Shown here piece by piece: positions 9,196-18,386 of a stretch of 64,000 nucleotides of DNA (positions within the stretch are counted from its first letter, which is position 1; the number at the start of each line of letters is the position of its first letter). Where the stretch lies: contig JAKAKD010000030.1 in assembly GCA_021824635.1 (NCBI GenBank), positions 124,001 to 188,000 of the forward strand. The letters run 5' to 3'. The DNA comes from Bacteroidota bacterium (GTDB lineage: Bacteria > Bacteroidota > Ignavibacteria > Ignavibacteriales > Melioribacteraceae). Under the pieces are notes generated by a model. The model had not been told where the DNA came from, searched no databases, and worked only from the letters and a program-made list of their open reading frames with translations. The translations under genes and the position numbers were made by a program.

Positions 9196-10278
9196 TTAAT
9201 TTTTTACAAATGGAAGTTTAGTAACCACAGCCGGAATTTCTTTACCGCGAATTACAAAATTTATTTTATTTCCTTCTTTACAATATTGAGAGTCAACATA
9301 TCCGAGTGCAATTGCTTTGTCAAGAATTGGACTTACAGTTCCGCTAGTAATATGTCCCACAACTTTTCCATCAACAGACAAATCATAACCGTGGCGCGGA
9401 AATGCTTTCTCGTCTGAGACTAGTGGAATTAATTTTCTTTTCAACCCATCTTCTTTGGCTTTAAGCAGAACATCCTTAGCAATGAATTCGGATTTTTTCA
9501 ACTTCGTAATCCAGCCAAGTCCGGCTTCAAGTGTGTTTGTAGTCTGGTCAATATCATTTCCGTATAAGCAGAATCCCATTTCCAAACGCAAAGAATCGCG
9601 TGCACCAAGACCTACTGGTTGAATACCGAAATCTTTTCCGGCTTCGAATAAAGCATTCCAAACTTTTACGGCTTCGGCTTCTCCGCCTTTGAAATATAAT
9701 TCATAACCGAGTTCGCCCGTATAACCGGTACGCGAAACAATCATATCTATGCCGGCAATTTTTGCAAAGAAGAAATAATAATATTCCAGATCTAACTGCT
9801 TGTCGCAAATTTTTTCCACAACATTTTTTGAATTTGGACCTTGAACAGCAAGGAGAGAGTATTCATCACTTTCGTCAATGATATCAACGCCAAATTGATT
9901 ATTCTCTTTCATCCAGGCAAAGTCTTTGTCTTTGTTCGATGCATTAACTACAAGCATAAATTCTTTTTCGTTAATGCGGTAAACTAGAAGATCATCAACA
10001 ATTCCGCCGTCGGGATAAGACATGGCGGAATATTGAACTCTTCCGTTTATTAGAACAGAAGCATCGTTAACTGTAATATGTTGAACGAAATCCAACGCGC
10101 GGTCTCCGCGGATAAATATTTCTCCCATGTGGGAAACATCGAACACGCCAACCGATGTGCGCACAGCTTTGTGTTCTGCAATAATTGATGAGTATTGAAC
10201 CGGCATCTGGTATCCGGCAAAATCTACTATCTTAGCACCAAGCTTTTCATGTACAGAATAAAATTTTGTCTTTTTCAT
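9196..10278 (-). CDS. gcvT: Glycine cleavage system T protein (aminomethyltransferase)
   Basis: 360 residues counted from the ATG at 10278, which lies two bases after the transaldolase stop; an in-frame upstream ATG would overlap that gene and add nine atypical residues. Folate-binding signatures are present: HEKLGAKIVDFAGYQMPVQY, FDVSHMGEI, SYPDGGIVDDLLVYR, and SRTGYTGELGYELY. The C-terminal beta-barrel has GYDLSVDGKVVGHITSG. It transfers the aminomethyl carbon from lipoyl-H protein to tetrahydrofolate, releasing ammonia. The H and P subunits are not in the window, so they must be encoded elsewhere. Confidence 0.95.
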   Translation of the reverse strand: MKKTKFYSVHEKLGAKIVDFAGYQMPVQYSSIIAEHKAVRTSVGVFDVSHMGEIFIRGDRALDFVQHITVNDASVLINGRVQYSAMSYPDGGIVDDLLVYRINEKEFMLVVNASNKDKDFAWMKENNQFGVDIIDESDEYSLLAVQGPNSKNVVEKICDKQLDLEYYYFFFAKIAGIDMIVSRTGYTGELGYELYFKGGEAEAVKVWNALFEAGKDFGIQPVGLGARDSLRLEMGFCLYGNDIDQTTNTLEAGLGWITKLKKSEFIAKDVLLKAKEDGLKRKLIPLVSDEKAFPRHGYDLSVDGKVVGHITSGTVSPILDKAIALGYVDSQYCKEGNKINFVIRGKEIPAVVTKLPFVKN

Positions 10279-10280
10279 AT

Positions 10281-10928
10281 TTATTTTTGGTTTGATTTTT
10301 TCCAATCACTCAAGAATTTTTCTAATCCTATATCAGTGAGAGGATGTTTGAATAATTTTTCAATAACATCAAATGGCATTGTTGCAACATGAGCGCCCAT
10401 CAAAGCCGCATCAACAAGATGAAGCGGATGACGGATGCTTGCAACTAGCACCTGCGTTTTGAAATTGTAATTTTCGTATATCTGAACAATCTGCTGAACT
10501 AAAGCCATACCATCATGACTAATATCATCAAGTCTGCCGACGAAAGGACTTATATATGTTGCCCCGGCTTTGGCGGCTAGCAAAGCTTGAGACGGCGAGA
10601 AGCATAATGTAACGTTTGTATTAATTCCTTCATCGCTCAACGACTTTACCGCTTTAATTCCTTCTTTGATAAGAGGAACTTTAACAACAATATTTTTATG
10701 AATTTTGGCAAGTTCGTGAGCTTCTTTCATAATACCGTCGTAATCGGTGGAAACAACTTCTGCGCTGATAGGTCCATCAACAATTTTAATTATCTCATCG
10801 AGCAGTTCGCGGAAGTTTTTTCCTTCTTTAGCGACAAGAGAAGGATTTGTAGTAACGCCGTCGAGTAAACCATAAGAAGCGGCTTCTTTAATTTCTTTTA
10901 TGTTCGCTGTGTCAATAAAAAATTTCAT
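10281..10928 (-). CDS. Small-type transaldolase (TalC/MipB/Fsa family)
   Basis: 215 residues, the short single-domain transaldolase class. The Schiff-base lysine is Lys83 in VVKVP, Asp6 in FIDTAN is the usual acid, and [17 protein letters not shown] with SPFVGRLDD completes the barrel signature. At the position where fructose-6-phosphate aldolase has Gln59 this protein has Glu (ISAEV), as in true transaldolases, so pentose-phosphate transaldolase activity is the better guess. It is directly followed by gcvT. The rng terminator lies just upstream, so the gene probably starts a new transcript in the 92-base gap. Confidence 0.92.
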   Translation of the reverse strand: MKFFIDTANIKEIKEAASYGLLDGVTTNPSLVAKEGKNFRELLDEIIKIVDGPISAEVVSTDYDGIMKEAHELAKIHKNIVVKVPLIKEGIKAVKSLSDEGINTNVTLCFSPSQALLAAKAGATYISPFVGRLDDISHDGMALVQQIVQIYENYNFKTQVLVASIRHPLHLVDAALMGAHVATMPFDVIEKLFKHPLTDIGLEKFLSDWKKSNQK

Positions 10929-10978
10929 GTGAATGCCTTCATTATCTTGAAAAGAAAATTTCTCAACGGAAAAATAGT

Positions 10979-11022
10979 AAAAAACGAAAACATATTAATG
11001 TTGCTAATTAGGAATATGTTTT
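10979..11022 (-). terminator. Terminator of rng
   Basis: On the minus strand a 10-bp perfect stem (arms 11013-11022 and 10987-10996) with a 16-base loop is followed by a run of T residues. The upstream arm overlaps the rng stop codon. The AT-rich stem makes it moderate in strength. It separates dusB-rng from the transaldolase series. Confidence 0.6.
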
Positions 11023-12619
11023 ACACAAAATCAGCTGTTATATCATCACCGGTTTTAGTAGAGATGAAATAAAAATGTTGCGGGCTCATTTTTTCATCCT
11101 CAATAAGTTTTAGGCGAACAAAATATCTAAGCTGAATTTTAGACAACGGAGAAATGAAACCTTCTTTTAATTTCTCGCCTAGAGAAGGATGAACTTTCAA
11201 CGTTAGCGATGTTCCTTTGCCTTCAGCTTTGAAACGCTTTAGCCAATGGTCAATCTCATGCATCAAGTTTGATTTCTTTGTAAGATATCCAGTACCCATG
11301 CAATATGGACATGCTTCATTCATAGACTGCAAAATGTTTTCTCGAATACGCTCGCGTGTTATTTGCATCAAGCCAAATTCGGTCATTGGAAGAAGAGCAA
11401 TCTTGGCGCGGTCTTTCTTAAATTCTTTTTTCAATTCATCGTAAATTTTCTTCCGGTTCTTTTCATCTTCGAGGTCAATAAAATCAACAACAATTAATCC
11501 GCCAATATCTCGAAGGCGTAATTGACGGACGATTTCGCGCGAAGCTTCGAGATCGGTTTTAAGAGAATTCAATTCTTGTTCTTTCTTTGCTGCGTAACGT
11601 CCGCTGTTAACATCAATAACAACCATTGCTTCTGTATGTTCAATAACAATATGTCCGCCGCTCGGAAGAGGAACTTTTCTCCCCATCAATCCTTTTATCT
11701 GCTCGTCAATCTTAAATGCTTCGAAAATTGATTGATCTTCTTTGTATAATTCTATCCGGTCTATTAAAGCCGGTTGTATGAATTGAACGTAATTTCGAAT
11801 TTCTTTGAAAAGTTTTTTTGAATCAACGAACACTTTTGAAACATCCGGTGTAAATAGATCTCTAATTACACTGATGGTTGTACTCAAATCTTTGTAAAGA
11901 AGAAACGGCGGTTCCTGTTTCTTGGCATCTTCCTGCATATCTTCCCAAATCTTAACAAGATATTTCAGATCGCCGGAAAGTGATTCTTCACTTTGATCTT
12001 TTGCCGCAGTACGAATAATCAATCCGCAATTCGAGGGAAGAATTCCGCGCGCTATACGGCGTAATCTTTTCCGTTCTCTAAAATCATAAATCTTTTTTGA
12101 AACGCCTATTTTATCATCAAGCGGAAGAAGAACACAAAATCTGCCAGGAATTGAAATTGAAGAAGTACAACGAACTCCTTTATCCTTAACAGGTTCTTTG
12201 ATGATCTGAATTAAAATTTCTTCCCCTTTGTGGAGTTTTGTAATTTGGCGATGATCTTTCTGCTCAGGTTTTGGAGAAGGTTGTTTAGCTTCTGCCGGAG
12301 GTTGAACTTGAGCAGCATTTTCTTCTTTATCATCATCATCGCTGTCATCGGAATCGTTATCTTCATCAAGCATGCTTTGTAATGCTTCCGTACGCTCGCC
12401 AATATCGGAGAAGTGAAGAAACGCATCATGCTTCATGCCGATATCAATAAACACCGCACGAATACCAGGCATTACTCTGGCAACTTTACCGAGATAAACA
12501 TCGCCGACCATTCTACGCTTTTCCGGATGATCAACAAAGAAATCTACGAGATTTCCGTCTTCGGTTATCGCAACATGATTCTGCGATGTTGACGAATTAA
12601 TAATTATTTCTTTATTCAT
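11021..12619 (-). CDS. rng: Ribonuclease E/G family protein
   Basis: 532 residues, RNase G size, without the long RNase E scaffold tail. An N-terminal S1-type domain (about 35-165) is interrupted by an acidic then Pro/Glu-rich insertion (about 84-122, many consecutive Asp and Ser). The catalytic DNase I-like domain has VIDVNSG and IGGLIVVDFIDLED, whose aspartates bind the metal ion. The zinc-link CPYCMGTGY holds the dimer together. It cleaves single-stranded RNA, for example in 16S rRNA maturation and mRNA decay. It follows dusB by 18 bases and is probably co-transcribed. The insertion in the S1 loop is longer than usual for RNase G. Confidence 0.94.
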   Translation of the reverse strand: MNKEIIINSSTSQNHVAITEDGNLVDFFVDHPEKRRMVGDVYLGKVARVMPGIRAVFIDIGMKHDAFLHFSDIGERTEALQSMLDEDNDSDDSDDDDKEENAAQVQPPAEAKQPSPKPEQKDHRQITKLHKGEEILIQIIKEPVKDKGVRCTSSISIPGRFCVLLPLDDKIGVSKKIYDFRERKRLRRIARGILPSNCGLIIRTAAKDQSEESLSGDLKYLVKIWEDMQEDAKKQEPPFLLYKDLSTTISVIRDLFTPDVSKVFVDSKKLFKEIRNYVQFIQPALIDRIELYKEDQSIFEAFKIDEQIKGLMGRKVPLPSGGHIVIEHTEAMVVIDVNSGRYAAKKEQELNSLKTDLEASREIVRQLRLRDIGGLIVVDFIDLEDEKNRKKIYDELKKEFKKDRAKIALLPMTEFGLMQITRERIRENILQSMNEACPYCMGTGYLTKKSNLMHEIDHWLKRFKAEGKGTSLTLKVHPSLGEKLKEGFISPLSKIQLRYFVRLKLIEDEKMSPQHFYFISTKTGDDITADFV

Positions 12620-12637
12620 TTTAAAACCTTTTTGTTC

Positions 12638-13705
12638 TTATCCGGAAACATTAGCGTTTTCTTCTGCTAACCAGAAAAGAACTTTCCTTTGAAATTTTTT
12701 GTGAATTATCGCATGCTCATCAATATTTATTGGAGTATGCAAAATATTATCTGCGTGCTCTGTAATAAGCGTTCGCAGATCGGTCAAATTTTTAATTGAG
12801 AATACTCTGTCGAGTAAAAATTTTACTCCACTATGACTTTTGAAATACCAGATAGAATGTTTTTTTGCTTTATCGAGAGCAATGAACTCTCCGAATTCGT
12901 TTTCTAAATTATTTATATGCTGTAAGACAGTTTTGCTAACAACAGAAGAATCCGGTTCGCCAGGATCAATTCCGGTTTCCATCAATGCGTTAAATCTTGA
13001 GAAGATAAAAGGATTTCCGAGAGCACCGCGCGCTATCATTGCGGAATCGCATCCGGTTGAATCTATCATCTCCTTTATATCTCCGGGCGAAAACATTGAG
13101 CCATTGCCAACAACCGGAATGGTTACTGTTTCTTTAACTTTTTTCAGCCAGGTCCAGTCTGCATTTGTATCATATTTATCTGCGCGCGTTCTTGCATGAA
13201 CAAAAATCAGCGAGGCGCCGTTATCTTGAATTGCTTTTGCATTATCAAAAACATTGATGCGCGATCTGTCTTTTCCTAAACGGATTTTAACCGAAATTGG
13301 AACGCCGTTAGAACCATCAACCATTTTACGGACAAGTTTACCGATAGTTTTAGGATCATCAAGAAGAGAAGCGCCCATATTTTTAGAACAAACTTTTTCT
13401 ACCGGGCAGCCGCAATTCAGATCAATTAAATCCGGTTTATGTTTTGAAATTTCTTTAGCGGCTTCATAAAGAATTTCCGGATCGTTGCCTAGAACTTGCA
13501 CGCCGATTGGTTTTTCCGAGCGGTTAAATGAGAAATGACGGAGCGTTTCAAAATTATTTTTGATAACTCCTTCTGCGCTTACCATTTGTGTAAATGTAAT
13601 TCCCGCACCCATTTCTTTACAAATTTTACGAAAAGAAGAATCGGTTACCTCCGCCATCGGGGCTAAAAATAATTTATTGCCAATATCGAGGTTGCCGACT
13701 TTCAT
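12638..13705 (-). CDS. dusB: tRNA-dihydrouridine synthase
   Basis: 355-residue FMN-dependent TIM barrel. LFLAPMAEVTDSSFR at the N-terminus contacts the flavin; the catalytic cysteine is Cys100 in NCGCPVEKV; the GNGSMFSPGDI and MIARGALGNPF motifs bind the FMN phosphate. The C-terminal helical domain recognises tRNA. The enzyme reduces uridines in the D-loop. The DusB subgroup call rests on overall length and on the DUS-next-to-RNA-processing context; another Dus subgroup is possible. It starts the dusB-rng pair. Confidence 0.93.
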   Translation of the reverse strand: MKVGNLDIGNKLFLAPMAEVTDSSFRKICKEMGAGITFTQMVSAEGVIKNNFETLRHFSFNRSEKPIGVQVLGNDPEILYEAAKEISKHKPDLIDLNCGCPVEKVCSKNMGASLLDDPKTIGKLVRKMVDGSNGVPISVKIRLGKDRSRINVFDNAKAIQDNGASLIFVHARTRADKYDTNADWTWLKKVKETVTIPVVGNGSMFSPGDIKEMIDSTGCDSAMIARGALGNPFIFSRFNALMETGIDPGEPDSSVVSKTVLQHINNLENEFGEFIALDKAKKHSIWYFKSHSGVKFLLDRVFSIKNLTDLRTLITEHADNILHTPINIDEHAIIHKKFQRKVLFWLAEENANVSG

Positions 13706-13930
13706 TTAAAATTTCTACCAGTCCCTTCCAAAAAAACAATTTGCTATACTTAATTGTATGATGTTGTTTCAAAAAGTGTAAATGTCATTTCAACGTAGCC
13801 AGGAAATGAAAAATCCAATTTTAATCGCACTAACTTGCCAGCGGCATTCTGGTGCATTCCAAAAATTATTTTTGAGACAAACTCATAAAAATCCGGAAGG
13901 GTCATAAGACCCTTCCAACATAAGAATAAT
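13706..13930. repeat. Intergenic region with probable repeat remnant
   Basis: 225 bases between pnp and dusB. Apart from the pnp terminator it contains the phrase GTCATTTCAACGTAGC (about 13781-13796), which resembles a common dispersed intergenic repeat of this phylum. It translates into a low-complexity open frame running out of the pnp tail that has no gene-like start or codon pattern. I regard it as a non-coding repeat remnant. No second copy was found in this window, so the repeat nature is recall, not observation. Confidence 0.3.
13896..13917 (-). terminator. Terminator downstream of pnp
   Basis: Perfect 9-bp GC-containing stem (GGAAGGGTC with its complement) and a 4-base loop, 13 bases after the pnp stop on the minus strand, followed by a T-rich stretch (ATTTTTATG). 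It should end the rimP-to-pnp operon. Confidence 0.75.
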
Positions 13931-16039
13931 TTATTCTTTTTCCTCTGCTTCTTCTGCAGCAGGTGTTTCATTCATTAATGCTTTTCTTGAAAGAGATAAT
14001 TTTCCGCCTTCAATAGCAATCAACTTTACTTTTACAACTTCACCTTCTTTCAGAACATCTGTTACTTTAGCAATACGTTTTGTATCAATCTGCGAGATGT
14101 GAAGAAGTCCTTGTGTACCCGGGAAAATTTCCACAAAGGCGCCGAAGTCTGTTATCTTCATAATCTTGCCGGTATAATTTTTACCAACTTCCGGTTCGGA
14201 AACGAGAAGTTTTATATACTCTTTTGCCGCCTTGGCAAGAGCCGCATCTTGACCTGCAATGCTGACAGTTCCATCTTCCTCGATGTTAATATCAACAGAG
14301 AAATCTTTCTGCATTTTCTGAATTACTTTTCCGCCAGGTCCAATTACAGTTCCAATTTTATCGGTTGGAATTTTGGTTGTATAGATTCTTGGCGCATAAT
14401 TAGAAATGTTTGGACGTGCGGTTGATATTGCTTCGTTCATAATTTTCAGAATATGGAAACGACCTTCTTTTGCTTGAGCAAGAGCTTTCTCCATAATCTC
14501 GTAAGAGATTCCTTGAATCTTTATATCCATTTGCAAAGCGGTAATTCCAGCTTCAGAGCCGGCAACTTTGAAATCCATATCGCCGAGATGATCTTCGTTT
14601 CCGAGGATATCCGATAAAATTGCAAATTGATTTTCTTCTTTAACAAGTCCCATCGCGATTCCGGCAATAGTAGTTTTGATCGGAACGCCGCCGTCCATCA
14701 ATGAAAGTGAACCGGCACAAACTGTTGCCATTGAAGACGATCCGTTCGATTCAAGAATGTCAGAATTCAATCTTACGATGTAAGGAAATTTTTCCTCAGC
14801 GGGAATAATATTTTTAAGAGAACGTTCGGCAAGATTTCCGTGTCCCACTTCTCTTCTTCCAACTCCGGAAAATCTTCCGGTTTCGCCAACGCTGAACGGA
14901 GGAAAGTTGTAGTGAAGAAGGAACCGTTTTTTATACTCCGGCTGAAGTCCGTCAATAATTTGTTCGTCGCCTTTAGCGCCTAATGTTAAAGTTGTCAAGC
15001 TCTGTGTCTCGCCGCGTGTGAACAATGCGCTTCCGTGAACGCGTGGAAGCAAACCAAGTTCAACCGTAATCGGTCTGATCTGAGTTGTATTTCTTCCGTC
15101 AAGACGAAGTCCGTCTTCAAGAATTCTTTTGCGCATCAAATCTTTTTCCATATCATGAAGAATTTCTTTGATGGCAGTTTCCTGTTCCGGATATTTTTCA
15201 GTAAGAGCAGCAAGCACTTCATCCGTTAATGCATGGTTCTGTGCCGATCTTTCTTCTTTTGCTAAAACAGAAGAAACTATTGCTTTGAATTTATCATGAG
15301 CTAAAGCGGAGATATCATTGAACAAATTCTGGTCAACAACTTTTTCGGCAACAACCATTTTAGGTTTGCCGCAAAGTTCGCGTAATTCATTTTGAATCTG
15401 GACAATTTTTTTTATCTCTGCGTGAGCAAATTTTAGAGCGTCAAGCATAACTTGTTCGCTCAATTCTTTTGCTTCGCCTTCAACCATCATAATTGAACTT
15501 TCTGTTCCGGCAATAACTAGTTCAAGATCGCTCTCTTCGGTTTCTTTGAGAGTAGGATTAACAATGAATTCACCGTTGATTCTTCCAACGCGAACTTCGC
15601 CAACAGGTTCGAGAAAAGGAATATCTGAAATTGCGAGTGCAGCCGAAGCTCCGCAAGCGGCAATTACATCCGAATCGTTCTCGCTGTCATATGAATAAAC
15701 GAATGCGGCAACTTGAGTATCGTTTCTGTAATTATCGGAGAACAATGGGCGTATTGGTCTGTCAATTAAACGTGAACTTAGAACTTCTTTATCTGTAGGT
15801 TTGCCTTCGCGTTTGAAAAAGCCGCCGGGAATTTTACCAGCTGCAAATGCTTTCTCTCTATATTCAACACTGAGCGGAAAGAAATCCACATCGGGACGTA
15901 GGTCGCCGGCAACAGCAGTAACCAGAACCATTGTATCGCCGTAGCGAACCATTACGGCTCCGTTTGCTTGTTTGGCAAGTTTTCCAGTTTCAAAAATTAA
16001 TTTTTGTTTTCCTATTTGTACTTCTTTGGTATAAACCAT
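13931..16039 (-). CDS. pnp: Polyribonucleotide nucleotidyltransferase
   Basis: 702 residues with the full PNPase order: RNase PH domain 1 (about 10-145), alpha-helical linker, RNase PH domain 2 (about 315-540), KH domain with IGPGGKVIQKM, and S1 domain with GKIMKITDFGAFVEIFPG (about 620-690), then a Glu/Ala-rich tail. The enzyme degrades RNA phosphorolytically from the 3' end and is the core of RNA turnover. It follows rpsO by 12 bases, the conserved rpsO-pnp arrangement, and a terminator lies directly after it. ATG start at 16039. Confidence 0.97.
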   Translation of the reverse strand: MVYTKEVQIGKQKLIFETGKLAKQANGAVMVRYGDTMVLVTAVAGDLRPDVDFFPLSVEYREKAFAAGKIPGGFFKREGKPTDKEVLSSRLIDRPIRPLFSDNYRNDTQVAAFVYSYDSENDSDVIAACGASAALAISDIPFLEPVGEVRVGRINGEFIVNPTLKETEESDLELVIAGTESSIMMVEGEAKELSEQVMLDALKFAHAEIKKIVQIQNELRELCGKPKMVVAEKVVDQNLFNDISALAHDKFKAIVSSVLAKEERSAQNHALTDEVLAALTEKYPEQETAIKEILHDMEKDLMRKRILEDGLRLDGRNTTQIRPITVELGLLPRVHGSALFTRGETQSLTTLTLGAKGDEQIIDGLQPEYKKRFLLHYNFPPFSVGETGRFSGVGRREVGHGNLAERSLKNIIPAEEKFPYIVRLNSDILESNGSSSMATVCAGSLSLMDGGVPIKTTIAGIAMGLVKEENQFAILSDILGNEDHLGDMDFKVAGSEAGITALQMDIKIQGISYEIMEKALAQAKEGRFHILKIMNEAISTARPNISNYAPRIYTTKIPTDKIGTVIGPGGKVIQKMQKDFSVDINIEEDGTVSIAGQDAALAKAAKEYIKLLVSEPEVGKNYTGKIMKITDFGAFVEIFPGTQGLLHISQIDTKRIAKVTDVLKEGEVVKVKLIAIEGGKLSLSRKALMNETPAAEEAEEKE

Positions 16040-16051
16040 TTAGAAACTCCG

Positions 16052-16321
16052 TTACTTTCTTATGTTCAATTCTTTAATTATTGTACGATATCTTTCAATA
16101 TCTTTACTTGCAAGATAATCCAGCAATCTTCTTCTCTTTCCAACCATCTGCATCAATCCGCGTCTTGAAGCGTGATCTTTTTTATGCGCTTCGAAGTGAC
16201 CTGTAAGACGATTAATTTCTTCCGTTAACAATGCGATCTGGACTTCGGTTGTACCGCTGTCTTTTTCTCCTTTACCGAATTTTTTGATTACCGCAAGTTT
16301 TTCTTCTTTTGATAAAGCCAT
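16052..16321 (-). CDS. rpsO: 30S ribosomal protein S15
   Basis: 89 residues, the exact family length. The signature [18 protein letters not shown] (about residues 39-56) and RRRLLDYL identify S15, which binds 16S rRNA at a three-way junction early in 30S assembly. The ribosome site AAAGGAGCAGTAAA precedes ATG at 16321. The 78-base gap to ribF can fold into a two-level hairpin that may be an S15 autoregulatory site. pnp follows 12 bases downstream. Confidence 0.98.
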   Translation of the reverse strand: MALSKEEKLAVIKKFGKGEKDSGTTEVQIALLTEEINRLTGHFEAHKKDHASRRGLMQMVGKRRRLLDYLASKDIERYRTIIKELNIRK

Positions 16322-16352
16322 TTTACTGCTCCTTTATTTGTTTGTTCGATAT

Positions 16353-16393
16353 AACCCCAGAATTAATCCGCCAGAAGCGGGTAAACCGGAGTT
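16353..16393 (-). promoter_or_regulatory. Candidate rpsO leader structure
   Basis: Read on the minus strand, a 6-bp outer stem (arms 16388-16393 and 16353-16358, one G-U pair) encloses a 4-bp GC inner hairpin (arms 16377-16380 and 16368-16371). It ends about 30 bases before the rpsO start. S15 represses its own mRNA in several bacteria through unrelated leader folds, so this is a plausible but untested site. Confidence 0.3.
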
Positions 16394-16399
16394 TATTAA

Positions 16400-17329
16400 T
16401 TAGTTAATTTTTTCTTTCTGTGCTTCAAGCTTATCACTTTCAATCTGGTGAATAAGCATTTCCTTTGAATCAAATTTTTTCTCATCTCTTAATCTTTTCA
16501 GAAATTCGATCTTCATATCACTTCCGTAAATATCACGGTCGAAATTCAATAGATGAGCTTCGAGAACCAGTTCGTGTTTATTTTCGAATGTCGGTCTGTA
16601 TCCGAGATTCATAATTCCGATATGTTCTTCATCTTTCAAATAACATTTAACAACATAAACGCCATTCTTGGGGACTGATTTCCGCGGTTCATACAACTTA
16701 ATGTTTGCCGTTGGAAAACCAAGCGTTCTGCCACGTTGAGCACCGATTACGACTTTACCTGAGAAAGAATAATTTCTTCCCAAAAATAAATTGGCTTTCT
16801 CAATATTCCCTTCAGCCAGAGCATTTCTGATTTTTGTTGAACTGATAATTTCTCCGTTCAAACTTTCTGCCGAAACATCGGTAACATCAAAATTATTAAG
16901 TCTGCCAACTTGACTAAGAATGTTAACATCGCCCAAACGATCTTTACCGAATTTATGGTCGTGACCGATAACCATATGAGCGGCGCCGATTTTTTCGACA
17001 ATGAACCGTTTGATAAATTCATCCGAAGTCAGCTGCGAAAACTCTTTAGTAAAGTTTATCACCATCAAATTTTCAATTCCCGCTTTTTCAAGGACTTCTT
17101 TTTTTTCATCGAGCGAGGTTAAAAGTTTCATGTCAAAATCTTTTGAAAGAACAAAACGCGGATGCGGTTCGAATGTAACAACAAAACTGTTTCCGTTTTT
17201 TCCGGCTGCAGTTTTTTTTACTTCATTAAGAATTTTGATGTGTCCTCTATGCAACCCATCAAATGATCCAACGGTTACAACCGCGTTTTTTGCATCTATA
17301 TTTTCAGAAACTTCTGTATAAACTTTCAT
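16400..17329 (-). CDS. ribF: Bifunctional riboflavin kinase/FMN adenylyltransferase
   Basis: 309 residues. The N-terminal FAD synthetase nucleotidyltransferase domain has GSFDGLHRGHIKIL (about 22-35, the HxGH site) and the SSTKIRNALAEGN motif. The C-terminal riboflavin kinase domain (about 185-309) has GRTLGFPTANI and NGVYVVK. It turns riboflavin into FMN and then FAD. The gene sits between truB and rpsO, two bases after truB, the usual place in this translation operon. Confidence 0.96.
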   Translation of the reverse strand: MKVYTEVSENIDAKNAVVTVGSFDGLHRGHIKILNEVKKTAAGKNGNSFVVTFEPHPRFVLSKDFDMKLLTSLDEKKEVLEKAGIENLMVINFTKEFSQLTSDEFIKRFIVEKIGAAHMVIGHDHKFGKDRLGDVNILSQVGRLNNFDVTDVSAESLNGEIISSTKIRNALAEGNIEKANLFLGRNYSFSGKVVIGAQRGRTLGFPTANIKLYEPRKSVPKNGVYVVKCYLKDEEHIGIMNLGYRPTFENKHELVLEAHLLNFDRDIYGSDMKIEFLKRLRDEKKFDSKEMLIHQIESDKLEAQKEKIN

Positions 17330-17330
17330 T

Positions 17331-18056
17331 TCAATTCAATTGTGGAACAAGACAATAATTTTGTGCAAACTCTTTGAACTCATCTAGTGTAAATGCATCT
17401 TCCACTTTAAACTCACCAATTTGAGTTCTTCTCAATTCTTTTAAGTAAGCCCCGCATCCAAGTTTTTGTCCGAAGTCGTGCGCAATTACTCTTATATAAG
17501 TTCCTTTCGAACAGCTAATTTCAAAATGAATATCGGGTAAATTTATTTTTGTTATTTCAAATTTTGTAACAATAACTTCACGGGCTTCTCTTTCAACTTC
17601 TTTTCCTTTACGTGCAAATTTGTAAAGTGGCTGCCCGTTATGTTTTATTGCCGAAAACATCGGCGGCATTTGTAAAATATTTCCCACGAACAGATCGCGC
17701 GTTTTAAGAATTTGCTCTTCAGAAATATGTCCGTAACTTTTTTCTGAATCAAATTTACTCTCGCCATCAAATGACGACGTTGTTTTTCCCAGTGTAAATA
17801 TTCCGGTATAAGTTTTAGCCAAATCCTGAACTAGAGAAATTTCCTTTGTCTTTCTTCCGGTACAAACTATTACTAAACCGGTTGCGTTAGGATCCAAAGT
17901 TCCGGCATGCCCGACTTTTTTTACGCCCACTGTTTTTCTTACTTTGTAAACACAATCAAAAGAACTTTTTCTGAAAGCTTTATCAATCAGAATAATTTCA
18001 CCGGCTACAAAATCCGGGTCAATTTCAGTTATCGTGTTTTTCGCTATCGCTTTCAT
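17331..18056 (-). CDS. truB: tRNA pseudouridine(55) synthase
   Basis: 241 residues, short type without a PUA domain. The catalytic aspartate is Asp55 in KVGHAGTLDPNATG; ILIDKAFRKSSFDCV and the GTYIRVIAHDFGQ motif also match. It isomerises U55 in the T-loop of tRNAs. The ATG at 18056 overlaps the end of rbfA by 32 bases and gives about 20 residues before the usual start of the domain; no better start exists inside. The overlap suggests translational coupling. Confidence 0.95.
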   Translation of the reverse strand: MKAIAKNTITEIDPDFVAGEIILIDKAFRKSSFDCVYKVRKTVGVKKVGHAGTLDPNATGLVIVCTGRKTKEISLVQDLAKTYTGIFTLGKTTSSFDGESKFDSEKSYGHISEEQILKTRDLFVGNILQMPPMFSAIKHNGQPLYKFARKGKEVEREAREVIVTKFEITKINLPDIHFEISCSKGTYIRVIAHDFGQKLGCGAYLKELRRTQIGEFKVEDAFTLDEFKEFAQNYCLVPQLN

Positions 18057-18384
18057 GAATTTTCTTGAACAATCCTTCCATTTTTTCTACATAGTCCATT
18101 GTGTCATCTATGAAGAAATGGAGTTCCGGAACAAATCTTAGTTGAATTCTTCCGGCAAGTTCACTTCTAATCAAACCTTTAAGTTCGTTGATGCTCTCTA
18201 AAACTTTTTCTCTTTTCTCTTTATCAAAAACAGAGATATAGATTTTAGTATGTTTTAGATCAGGGCTAACTTTAACATTTGTCACAGTTATAAGACCCAT
18301 CTTTGGATCCTGCAGCTTGTGAAGAAAAATCAAACTTAGCTCTTCCTTAATAAGACTCGAAACTTTATCTAATCTATGAGACAT
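18025..18384 (-). CDS. rbfA: Ribosome-binding factor A
   Basis: 119 residues with the KH-type fold of RbfA: RLDKVSSLIKEELSLIFLHKLQDPK at the N-terminus, ITVTNVKVSPDLKHTKIYISVF, and RFVPELHFFIDDTMDYVEK. It assists late 16S rRNA maturation and cold adaptation. It starts two bases after infB ends and overlaps truB. Confidence 0.95.
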   Translation of the reverse strand: MSHRLDKVSSLIKEELSLIFLHKLQDPKMGLITVTNVKVSPDLKHTKIYISVFDKEKREKVLESINELKGLIRSELAGRIQLRFVPELHFFIDDTMDYVEKMEGLFKKIHESDSEKHDN

Positions 18385-18386
18385 TT

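Noticed and set aside
13750-13971. Open frame of 73 codons on the minus strand after pnp
   Set aside because: It begins inside the pnp tail in another frame, runs through the pnp terminator, and looks like translated repeat DNA, so I treat it as non-coding.
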